From: Pithys albifrons albifrons
Taxonomy: Eukaryota; Chordata; Aves; Passeriformes; Thamnophilidae
Length of the DNA stretch: 64,000 nucleotides
Reading direction: 5' to 3'
Assembly: GCF_047495875.1 (NCBI RefSeq)
Contig: NC_092463.1
Span: 7,148,622 to 7,212,621, forward strand
Both the position numbers and the translations under genes were made by a program. The notes beneath the pieces are model-generated. The model saw only the letters and a program-made list of their open reading frames with translations. It made no database searches and was not told where the DNA came from. This document shows, piece by piece, positions 13,771 through 25,800 of this stretch; position 1 is the stretch's first letter, and the number at the start of each line of letters is the position of its first letter.

Positions 13771-13870
13771 TTAAGTTGGAATTATTCCATCACGTCTAAG
13801 ACCTCTCTTTAATTCCAAATCCTCCAGTTTTTTCCACAGTTCTTCACGCTCTTTCTCTTTCTTCTTCTCA
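13771..13870 (-). CDS. PPP2R5E: PPP2R5E last coding exon, residues 435-467 and stop
   Basis: 100 coding nt. The acceptor is CTGTCAG just above 13870 and the TAA stop is at 13771-13773. It reads [19 protein letters not shown] then [13 protein letters not shown]. The highly charged helix is typical of B56 C-termini; the ending [10 protein letters not shown] is the isoform-specific mark of epsilon. The exon runs on into the 3' UTR. Confidence 0.97.
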
Positions 13871-16800
13871 CTGACAGATGAAATAAAACGAAGTGTTAGC
13901 ACAAGAGAAGACTTTATAATATTTATATTAAAATAAATAATTGGCATTATTAGCTGCACTAATTTTCTTGAACTGCAATTTTCCTAACAAATTTAATTTT
14001 TAAAACTATTTTCTTTTTTTCTTCCTTTTTATTACCAACATAAATATATCAACAAGCAGTATGAGAAGAACATAAAATGTAAGCTGAGAAAAGTGACAGT
14101 GTTCATAGACACTAATTTGCAATGAGGAAGAAAAAAATGCAGTGGTCTTTAATTATGAAACTAATGGGTCAAGATTATAAAAATTAACATTATGACTCAA
14201 TTATTTAATTATTTTTAAGTTTGATTATTTAAGCATGGTATTTTTTAATATTATAAATTACAGTCACTTTCTAGAGCAAGCTTTCCATGATTCTTTTAGA
14301 ATCACTGCTCAAACTTACACTGAGTGGTGGCTTCCATTTAGCTTGGGCACCATCCAAGGAAAGTTCAAGCTACAAGATGTGACTTTTGCTCAATGAGTCA
14401 TTCTTTTTCCTTACCAAATTCCTACCAGATTTATGCAGCATTTGCTTTAACAACAGACTTGAATGGTTGATTTGACAAAATTAAACAGCAAGCCTAACAT
14501 TTACTTTACCTGCATTGTTTGCTTTCTGCATTTCCTGTCTCTGCCACAGCTTACTTTGAATAAATCTCCTTAATACTGTGAGGTACAAAATGCTTTCACC
14601 TTACAGGTTTGGATGAAATGGAAATCTAACAATGACAGAGATACAAGTTCTCTGCCAGTCACATTAGAGATGCCTTGAAAAACATTTCAGTGGATTAGAA
14701 ACATCCCTCCACATCTTGATTCAGTCAAAATACCAACTCCTGGCTCATGTATTTTGAATTTTAATTTCCCAAGAGTGTTTTGAACACATAAAAAATACAA
14801 ACAACTTTTAGATAAGTCCCCAAAGAACAGTAAAGAAAAAAAAAGAGCCCATTGTTACTAAAAGTATTTAAAATTAAATAGAAAAATAAGTGAAATAGCC
14901 TTACATTTTTAGGCTACTCACCAATATTTATCTTTTAATCATTATTAAATATATGCCTGCTGACCTCAAGGACTGTTAGAGGATGATCAGCTCATCCAAC
15001 TTACCTATTTGACCCATCCTAGTCATGATACTGAACATATTTGTCCTCAAGTTTTAAGTGTTATCAAAGCTACTCCTTTGGAAATGTGGTTTTACTAAAA
15101 TGCTAAAGATTTTCCAGGAACATTAAGGTAAATATCTGTTTATACCTCCAGGTGTTTGCACGTTTTAAAATTATAAGCAGTAAAGAAAAATGGTGAAATG
15201 CTTAGCACCAGCCTCTGACAGGAGATATGACATCAGCAGGTGCAAGAAAAATCCTTTATGCAGCTCAGCCACTAAACCTCCCCCATTATCCAGACACAGG
15301 ACACACCACTGCAGAGTCTGGTTCTGGAGAGAGCAGGTTCTTATCCTGGGGGGCAAAGAGCAACTGCAAATTGATTTAAGACACCAGTGTCCCTCAGTGA
15401 AGTTTACTCAGTTTTTTTTCACCTGATGCTTTGCACAAGGTGAAACTTTTGAGAAAAGATGCTCCACTGAAATTGGAAAATGAAGATTAAGGCAAATAGA
15501 AGAAAAGTAAAAAAGCTACTAAGCATAGAACTAATGATTCTGAGTGGTGTTTAATGGATCCTGCATGCTAAAAGACTCAGATAAAGATCAAGGCCTCTGA
15601 ATAAGAAATGAAAGGGCTGAGAAATGTCTCTTGGCTTTCAGACCACATCCAGCCTACAAACAGCAGTTTGGAAAATCAAATCTTTGGGGTTTCCCTCATG
15701 TCTCTTTCCAAATCTCAGTGTAACGTTTTCTTGTGAACTCTTTAAGAAAAGTGTTATCTATAAATCCTTGTTTTACTTTTACTATTGAAGATCTTGATAC
15801 ACTTAAGTCTCCTGGAATGTGGAGTCAGAAGGAACTGCCTGAACCATGTGGATTCCCAAGCCATGGCAATGGATACTGTATTTAATAAAGGGTAAAGAAC
15901 AACCTGCACATAAAACCTCACACCTTGAAATGAGAGGGCTAATGAGCAGGCCAGGGCAAATATGGGGGCACTGTGTCTACCAAGTGTGAGATGATGCAAT
16001 TGCACCTGAGTGTAAGGGAAAAACTAAACAGCAGGCCTTATGCACAGCTGACAAAAAAAGCTTTAAAAAGTTACCGCTGACGATCTGACTTGTAAGTGGC
16101 TGTCAGCTCGTCAAACATGGTGCTGTTCATTTCCATAAATGCCTTCAACACATTGTAGACTAAAGCCACAATAGCCCTGTGAAAAATTGAAAAAGAAGAA
16201 AGGAGTCCATTAGTTTCAGGTGAAATCAAACGTGAAATAAAAGTGTCTTCTCTTCCCTGCCTGTCTGTGACCAATTCTGTTCTTGCAAGGATGATAATGT
16301 AAATTCTTTGATTTCAGTGAAAGGACTTTTGATTAGCATATTTAAAGGTGAGAATCAGCTTTCCTGTCTCTGCTGACTACTGAAATGGAGCAAGCCAAAA
16401 CTCCAGGGTAAAAGGTAACAACAGAAAGCTATTACATATAACTACAGACACTCTGCCCGCATGCTGTGGAGCAATTCTGAATGCAAGTTCAGGGATTCAA
16501 CTCATCAATGCTGGCAGAAGGTATAGAATTCAAACACAAAATGAGAGTGATTCATATTTCCTTATGACTTTTCTATGAAGCTGAATATTCAGCGCCCCTA
16601 TGCAAAATACAAGGCTGTATTTCAAGAGTGATTTCCTTGTGCTCATATATTTCATATTCATTTTCCCTTTCACAGTTCCTGATCCACTACTATGGCTGTC
16701 ATATTCAGATCCAGGCCTGCTTAAGAAACAGCTCTTCAGCCAGGAGGCAGTGAATCAACAGTACAAGTGCCAGGAACCTTTGGAGCTAATCCATACAGCA

Positions 16801-19800
16801 GACAAACTATGTGCCATTTCCTACATATCCTCATCTCTCCTTTCTTTCAATAAACTTTCTTTTTTGTTGCCTATATGGAAAATTTTCTTATAAACAGAAA
16901 AATTCTTTAAATATCTTCTTTATTTGACATGTATTTTTATCTGTTTTGTGTGTCAAAGAAACCAAATCCCTATGGGTATGAACAACCTGCAAACTGGGAT
17001 ACTGGAGTGTTCTCACTACCAGAAGCATCCCAGGACACAGCGTGAAGGTTTGGGCAGAAGCACAGGCAGGTTGGAGATGGTAAAGCAGTAAAATGCCATG
17101 GAAAGTGTCTTTTGTGACCAGTGTTAATTACAGAAGCTTTCCAGCAGCATTAGATTTGTCATGTAAGCACACAAACTTGAGAGCTTGACCAGGTACAGAA
17201 CAAAGTCTAATGTTTGAAAAGATTAAATATTTTACAGTAAGGTCTTAAAACCACTGAGAGCTGAATGTAGCACAGCTCATTAAAAATACTGGGTTTACTA
17301 AATGGTAACCATCTTGACTTAGAAAACTTTCCAGCTCAAGAATGGAATACATGGGATCTAACTGTAAGAGTATTTTTCATCACCACACTTTCTACTGGGT
17401 CATTCTGTTTAAAATAAATATCGCAGGATATCAGTATGAAGTAACTGCTCAATTATTGTAATAGAGAACAGCTGTATTTAAATAAATTTAGAAAACAACC
17501 CAACAAGAATATACTGATGTCTGTATGCTTCACAGATGTTTAACAAAATGCCAGTACCAGAGATCTCCCAGAGGTATCAGCCCCATGATACAACCACAAA
17601 GCTTTATTAATTGCCAAGTGATATTCCTCTAGACAATTTACCATCAGGCTTAAGAGTCAACCAGTTTATAAAAAACTGTGTAGGAGAAAAGCCTGATGAG
17701 CAACACTTTTTCTCCAATAACAATGTAACATCTAATTTCTCTTTTTTTCCAGCTTGTGAGGTCTATTTTTATCCCATAAGGTAGTGATTTTTTTAGACAC
17801 ACCAGTTAATTAAAAACAGAGACAAGCTCAAGCACAGACTGATTTATATTGGCATTAATAGAGTTGCACTTGCTCAGACCAGCTTTGAGTTCAAATGTTC
17901 TTCAGCAGACCTTCCCCAAGTTTATCAGTGGTATGTCAAATGGTAAGATAAAAGTGTAAAGGCAAAAAACTTACGGATTCCAGTGCTCTTTAGAAATCCT
18001 GTAAAGGCTGGAAAACATGATGGGAAGTATAACATTTGAGTTCTCCTCTATCAAACTCATGATGTACTCGTTATTCCAATAATACAGCGCTCTTTCAGCC
18101 ACCTTGGAGTCAAAGGAATAAAACATTAACAGGAATTCAGATAACCCATAATTTTCTAATTTTCTGAAGGAAAAACAAATCACAGAGAAACTTCACAAAG
18201 ATGAAATTAACAGGAGTCATTAGTTTTGGGGTTAAACAACTCTAATCAGTAACAAAACATGCATTAATGGAATTAAGTTTTTAACCTATAATTCTGATCC
18301 CACAGCATCCACTCTCTTTCCCCTGAGTGACGTGTTGCTGCTCACTGAAGACCAGGTGCAGACACTGCATTAATGCTGCAGCTGTGGAGGGGAAGGGAGA
18401 GCAGAGAGACTTCCCATCTCCCCTTTCCCTCCCAGTCAGGAAGACTGCAGTCAAAAAGACAACAGTAGTGCTGGGATACCAGAGGAAGGAGCCAGGGAAA
18501 GGCTCAGTAGCTGGGCTGAGCGAGGGAGGAGAAATCTGAAGTGTGGGGAAGGTAATAATGACAGTGATCACCTTGGGGCTGAGGAGGAGGAGGGAGGATG
18601 AAGATCCAAATGTATGTATGTATGGCCAGACTTCGTGAATGTAGATTTGGGCAGGGCTCTCTCCACGTGGGTGTGCCCTTCCAGTCAGCACAGTGGATTT
18701 TTTAGGTGAGGCACAGCACACACAGAACTGGCCCCACCGTTTCAGTCCTCAGGTCCATCTGCCACGGCCGAGTGAGCCTGGACAGTGACAGGGAAGTCCT
18801 CGGGACTGTCACAGCACTCGGTACTGACCGGGGCTGACCCTGCTGAGTATCTGAGATGTGACGGGATGGGATGGCAGGGAGGCATTTACTGCCAGAGGAA
18901 GGTCCCCACTGAGACTCAAACTCAGGTCCTTGGGATTCAGAGTCCAGAGTGCTCTCCTTTGCATCACGGGACCGCCCTGATCAAAATGATGCTAAAAATA
19001 AATGTAGTCCAAGGAAAAACTGAAAAGTCACATCTGCCTTTGTGCCAGAAGAGGTCACTAGGCTTAACATGGAGACACTACAAGCCATGAACTCCAACTC
19101 CTCTTCATATATGATTCCATCTAAATCCTATTCATTTCCCTGCTTCCCATTATATAATGTCCTGATATGTTTTCTGTCACCTCTAGCCAGACATCTTGTG
19201 GTTACAGAAGGAAGTAAAGCAACAATCCTGCACCAAAGAAGGGGAGCAGATACATCCTCCATGGTCTGTATGGCAGGGACCTGTCACACACAGTCTGCTT
19301 GGGTAAGTTCAAGGCCTTATGTGGGGCTCAGAACAGCAAGTTCTAGGGCTGTAACCCCAGATACCTCTAATATGGAGCTCAGAACTAAACTTCTACTGCA
19401 ACAGATTCTCTTCCACAGAAAACAAGTATTTAAAACCACATGACACAAAATAATAATTATATTTATGGGGGTGTTGGGTTTGAAACTGAGACTATACATT
19501 CCTATACAAACAATAACCTCTACCACTGACCTGAAAATGAGGGCTAGAGACACACTTGGCAATTTGTTTAAACAAGGGTTCCTGGATTTTGACAAATTGT
19601 GATGGTTCAATTACATCCAAGATTTCCTCCAGCTCTCCTAGGAACATAACCTAAAGACAAGGAAGAAACCATTAAATATAAACCCTCTAAATCATCTTGA
19701 TCAGCAAAATGCTGGTAACCCTGCAATGCTACTGCTTCAGGGAGAAATGGAAGCCTCACATGGTCAGCAAGACCTTCTCTCAAAAAATATGATCAGTTCT

Positions 19801-22800
19801 ACCTTTAGCAGCTTCTGGATTCAGTCTCTTAAAAGAAGGAGAAGTGTGTCCTCTACAACAAAATTCAGCAAGGATATACTGGTACAATTCTGAAAACCTT
19901 GCCTCATCAAAGAATTTGGCCAAGGCTTAAACTTTGCCAACTAAGGAGAGTCTCTTACCTTCATTTTAGAAGCAATATTCAAAATAATGGTTTTGCTGTT
20001 TCACAAAACCTCATTAGGGATACTCAAATTTGCATCAAGAATTTGAAACAAAAATGCAAAGGTCTAACTCTATCATTTACATGTTTTGTAGGTAAACACC
20101 AGATAGTAAATAATCTTTTATCCTCCCTGGAAAAATACCACCCTCACAAGTAAACAATTCCAACTACAACAGAGTTTTCCAACTTATCTTCAACTATGTT
20201 TATTTATTCCTCTCTAAAAAAAAATGCAGTTCTCTGCAGAGGAACCAGGGCTTGTTTTGTGAATAGAAACCACTGCCATCAAACTTTTCTCTTCATAGTT
20301 GAAATTGTCCAAAAAGACAGAATTTAAGCACAGAAAAAACATCTACCAGAAATAATACCAAGATTCACCACAGCATGTGCTATCTACCAGGAAATACTTA
20401 GAGAGTCCCTGCTTATTATATTTGAGAACAAAATAACTCTTTTGCTTTCTTATACTAGCATATCACTTACCTCTTTCTGACTGCAGGTTTTTGGCCAGAA
20501 TTTCATTAAACCTCTAATAACCTAAATTAGAAGGGAAAAAAAATTTAGATTTTTTGCTTTTCTCTCAACGGGGTAAACAATTTTTGATGCAAAAAAAAGT
20601 ATGAAAGAAATATTTACTGGTTCTGTGAGTGATGGGTCTTTCTCCAGAAACTGTACTATGCAATACGCCAGCTGGGAGGAGGGAAGAATTTAAGACAATT
20701 AAGTGATAACATTTCTATAAAGAAACCACAAAACCCCGAATTTTTTTTAAAAAGACACTCAAAGCAAGATGCTTTTCAGCTTTCTCAAACTTCATCCAAT
20801 TTCAAACTGAGATGCACAGTTTGGACTGTGGAAATCCTCTCAAAGTTCAGTTCATAAGAAACAACAGGAGACTTTACAAAAACAATTAAAGTGACAAAGT
20901 GACAAATACAATTAACTTGTAATTCCAAATATAGCCATACAACCAATGGTTTGAACCCTCTGTTACTCTCTGAAACTGTGCCTTTTTACACATTTTATAC
21001 ATCAGCAAAATAATGAGAACTCTTGTAAGATGAGCCAATACCCAAACCCTGGAATAACATATTCAAAAGCACAACTTTATCAGCAGAGAAATACTGCACT
21101 ATCTGAAAATCAGAGAGAAAGGCAACAGGTAGCACTTATCAGGGGAAAAATGATGTCATGAAAGTATAAAAATATATATGAGAGCATAAATTAAGAAATC
21201 TGTGAGGGAGAATGCTGAAGATCATGCAAAATGTGGGTATTACTATTGAGAAAGTTGCCAGGGTGAAGAAGAGCCTTGACAGCACAAGACTAAGGAAACT
21301 CAAACATCCTCTTGGGAGAGAGAATGGGAAACTTGTGAGAATGAGAAAATAGCAAAGAGGGAAACCCAGAGAGAGAGCTTAACTACCAAGTAAAGTCTCC
21401 AAAATATCACAGATATGTTAAGTATCTAATCAGAACAGAGGCAAGACATCCATCATACAAGGCACATTGCATGAATTTAAAAAAATCTACTGTATTTTTT
21501 CCACATTTCAGAACTTTCCCCCCACCTTAAGTGCTACATAATTACATTTCCAAAGCAATGCTAAAAGAAAAAATATAATTCTAACTGAGCAGAAAATATA
21601 TTTATGATTTCTACCTGTGCATGGAAGAGTGATAAACTCCTGACAGTGTGTAAAGGGATCAGCACCTTCACCAGAAACTGTTTATGCTCTGCCTTCAGAG
21701 GTAAAGCAAAACCATTGATAATACTAGAAATCAGAGAAGAAATATTTGTTAGTGTCAAAACCATTTTGAGGTCCAAACAAGCACTATCTCAATTAAAATA
21801 TATTAAGCAGGGAGTATCTGTTTACAAATAGCAGGCTCAGGTGCTGCCTTTGGTCCTATTTAGTAATAGCAGGGCACTACATATCTAGGTAGCAATTCAG
21901 CTCCAGCTTAGGAATAATCACATGAACAGCTGCACAAACCTGTTGCCAAACAGAAAAGACCCTGTCTATGTGGTCTGTAAATTCATGAAAGCAAGGTGGT
22001 CTTGAGTAATTAACCTACCAAAATTAAGATTTACTCAAAACATTCACACTGCTGCTGTGCTCAAAAAAAAAAATTACAGCATGTGAGGGTGAAGTGCACA
22101 AAATTTAATGCACACACATAAAAATCAATCCAACTCTTTGGCTGCAACTTGCATCTAGTTATATATTCTTGGCAAAGAAGTAACAGATTTGCACATGGGC
22201 TTAAAGATGAGCATGTGCACACATCTGTTTTCGGAATCAGGGCTTATCATAATAGTTTTTCCAAACCTGACACTACTCTGACGTGTCTAGAAGGGAAGTC
22301 TGAGACAGATAATAAATAAAGACTCATTTACCTTCCTAAAATTTCCAACAGTTCAGCTACGCCATTGAAGTGTTCAGTTTCATAAACAAATCTAAAAAAA
22401 GAAAAGTTAAATATAAGTGATATATCAATTTCCCAAAGTGTTCCTAAGAGAAAAATACCTTCCTCCACAACTTACCGTAGAAAAATATTATTAATCTGTT
22501 TTCGGATAAATGCTCTAAGACCCAGAAACTTGCCATAAATTCTGTGCAGGACTGTTTTTAGGTAGTCTCGTTCTCGAGGGTCTTCACTGTCAAACAGCTC
22601 CAACAGCTGCATTGGAAGGAAAAAGAGAACTCAAACAGGGCACATTTTACAAGTGTAACACACAGACTTTTATATAAAAGTAAATTCATGAAAGCACGAG
22701 CATGTACAATGTGATATCCATGGTACCCAAGGTGCAGATACACAACACTAAAATAATCTGCTGGAACCTCAGTACAACACCACGAAACTCAGACTAATAC

Positions 22801-25800
22801 ATGTTTTATTAACTGTCTCCAAAATGCTGCCTTCCTTTCTCCTCCCCACAATAAATACTGTAAGTTCTCAGCTGTTGGAATATCCATAAAAGAAGACAGT
22901 TTGCCTTTTAACCTCCACCATTCCCTCACTCTGCAGATCTAAAAGATCCTCATTGGCTCTAATATTTTTGTTCTCCCAACATTGTGTCAAAGTCACATTT
23001 TTCTAATTGTTTGTAATTTCTCTGATGAGCTCTTAAGCCTTCCTATGGCACGGCCTTCACGTTGGGGAAAGACTCAACAGGGAAAGTCTCTGCCAGCAGT
23101 GGATCTGCTGTTACAGGATCTCCACCAATTGACACAAATCAAAGCACCAGGAGGAATTAATTAATAAATTTCAATATCAAAACTCATTTAAAAAAAAACC
23201 AAAACCACCCACAAAACTGAACACATAAAAAACCCCAACAAACAGCCCAACAACAGAAGACTCACATTTATTATGCAGCTCCTAAATAAGATTTTAAAAT
23301 AGCAAAATGGTCATGTGAGACTCAGTCAAAAAAGAAACTATTGCAGTGTCTTGTCTTGTACAAAATATATCCCAAAATACTGATATCTGAAGGTGCCTCT
23401 AAGAATTAAGCCATGAAATGAGTGCAGGACCAGCACCTGCAGACAGATCTTTGTTCTATGTCCCTTCAACCCTCTGCCACAAAAACATGAGCCACCTTCT
23501 CCAGTTTTTGTGACATCACAACACTGGCTATTCTGGTGGACTTTTGGAATACATGAGAAGGTAAACTTTACTTAAAACCAAAAAAAAACATCCACCCCCA
23601 AGAAATGCACATTAAACAGTGGAATTTTAGACAGTAATCATAAGCAACCAGTATCTCTCTTGCATGAAAAAGAAAGCAACTGTCAAGGAGCATCTGTCTT
23701 GCAAGAGAAACAAGAACAGTTTCCAAAGAGGTCTTGCAAATGTGTAAGATGCTGTCAGAAAATTATTACAGGAATTGCAGAAAACAAAATTATCTAAATT
23801 ATAAATATTACCTCTTACAAGTAGATATGTCAGTGATGTATGTGTATGCTACACACAGCTCTGTTAAACTGCTCTACAACTTAGAGGTGAAAATAAAAAA
23901 GGCAGAAAAATATGATTAAAAGTTTTTAAGCTGTCTGGGATTTTACTTCCAACATGCAGGTCTAGGACTGACACGCTTATCCTTCTTCATTGTTTTGGAT
24001 TTTTTGTAGCTCATAATGTGACCTCACTGTATTTTTTTTTTTGCAGGAAGAACATGTGGTGGGAATTTCATGTCAGCTGCCCTCCAGAGGTTACAGACAC
24101 ATTGCATTGTTCAATTAGTTCTACAGTTAAATAAATAAATAGTTGTCTCACCCTTCCCCAAATAGCACATTTCACCCTAAGACAGCAAACAGCTGGAAAC
24201 ACTTAAGTTTTTTGTTTTCTTACAGAATTGCAAAGTATTTATATTTCCAGTTCTCTTCTACGGATCCTCTCTGGAAACACTGCTAAACTCAGGCTCAGTC
24301 CCTCATTAAAAAAATATAAATAAATAAGACAATTAGTTTGCTATGTCCAATTTGTTATCAGGTTTCAACAATAAAGTCTTATTTTTATGGACAAGCTGCA
24401 AGACTTTCATAATTTATGGGACTATTCTAAACACACATAGAAAAGGGAAATAAATTTTCCAAAATAGCAACCTACATAACACAGAGACTTGTGGATATAT
24501 TTGAATAGTATGTCTCTTAGCAACCACTGCCAACCATTTCAGACTGTATATAAGCTGGCTTTAGAACTGAACAGTTACCTGGTAAGGACAGAATTTTATT
24601 AAAACCTACAGCTGAAAGCCAGAAACATGCCTATATTAAAAAAAAAAAAAAGCAAAAAGCAAGTAAACCAGAAAAGGCTTGGGGAAAAAGTCCATTTTTT
24701 CATATAGTCATTCTTATGAAACAAAGTTCATAAAACAGGAAACAAAGTTCATAAAATGAAAAAATAAAAGAGAGAAAGGTGATTTCAAAGACTATCACAC
24801 TTGTGTTGCCAGTGTCATGAAATAACAAACATGATTAATGACTTTAGTCTCAAATCACCTTCCTGTGTAAGTGATCTGTAGTCAAATACTCTCAGGAGTT
24901 ACTCCAGACACAACAAATACAATAAAAAGTGGAAGGACAATCAGGTTCCTATAGGCTAAACACAAATATTTACACACATGGAAATATATCTACTTGCACA
25001 TATATATATACACACAAACATACACATAGATATAGATAGATATAGATGATATAGATATGTCTTAATAGAAATTTTTATAGAAAATGTGAATTTTAAATTG
25101 ACACAGCAATATATAAATGTGCATCCCCAAACAGCGTGGCAGGAACATGAATCCTTAGAGTTCTTTTGACCTATCAATTGTCATATGTTTTCTGGTCTAT
25201 AGGTTTTAAAATCTCACATTCCTCTTCTTCAGCAGATACCATTCTTTCATTTAGTAGACTTAATAAAGACTAGCAGGATTAAAAAAAAAAAAATCTTTGT
25301 TTTAGACCCTTTCTCCTGTGCCAAACTGTGCCAGGTTTGAGTATCTTGAAAGGGCATGAGTGGGACGTTGCCAGTCATGACCAGGCCCAGCAGCACATAA
25401 CAGGAGCATCTAGGAATTATTTTCACTAGATTTTGAAGCAGAGCACATGCATTCATTCCAATGCAACCCTGCTATACCTAAAGAAACTAAATTCAGCCTG
25501 GAAAAACCTCTCAGGAGTGATTACCCTGCATCTTCTTACATCTCCAAGTACTGGATGATCAGACTGATGCACCTTCTTGTTCCAATCCGTACTGAGATGG
25601 ACAAAAGGCAAACCACCAGAGGTTTGATCCAGATAAAAATGCTCTTGTTTTTAAAAGATAGATACAATAAAACCATAACTATATCCTACTGCTGTAGGGT
25701 GAACCCTACAGTAGGGTGAAAAATGTCTTGTAATGCTAAGAAGGAAATTTAGGTCCCTTCCTTGAATCTTTGAGTATAAGGACAGAAATTGCTCTCTTAA

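Larger units (their letters stand above)
18103..19530 (-). other. PPP2R5E intron holding the composite tRNA/5S SINE
   Basis: 1.4 kb. The SINE copy at 18613-18978 is the main content. Beside it, 18360-18600 is GC- and purine-rich with GAG/GGA-type runs. The rest is unremarkable. Confidence 0.9.

Noticed and set aside
18904..18973. Functional tRNA-Gln gene
   Set aside because: The anticodon stem is broken and extra bases are present, and it sits at the head of a SINE between target duplications.
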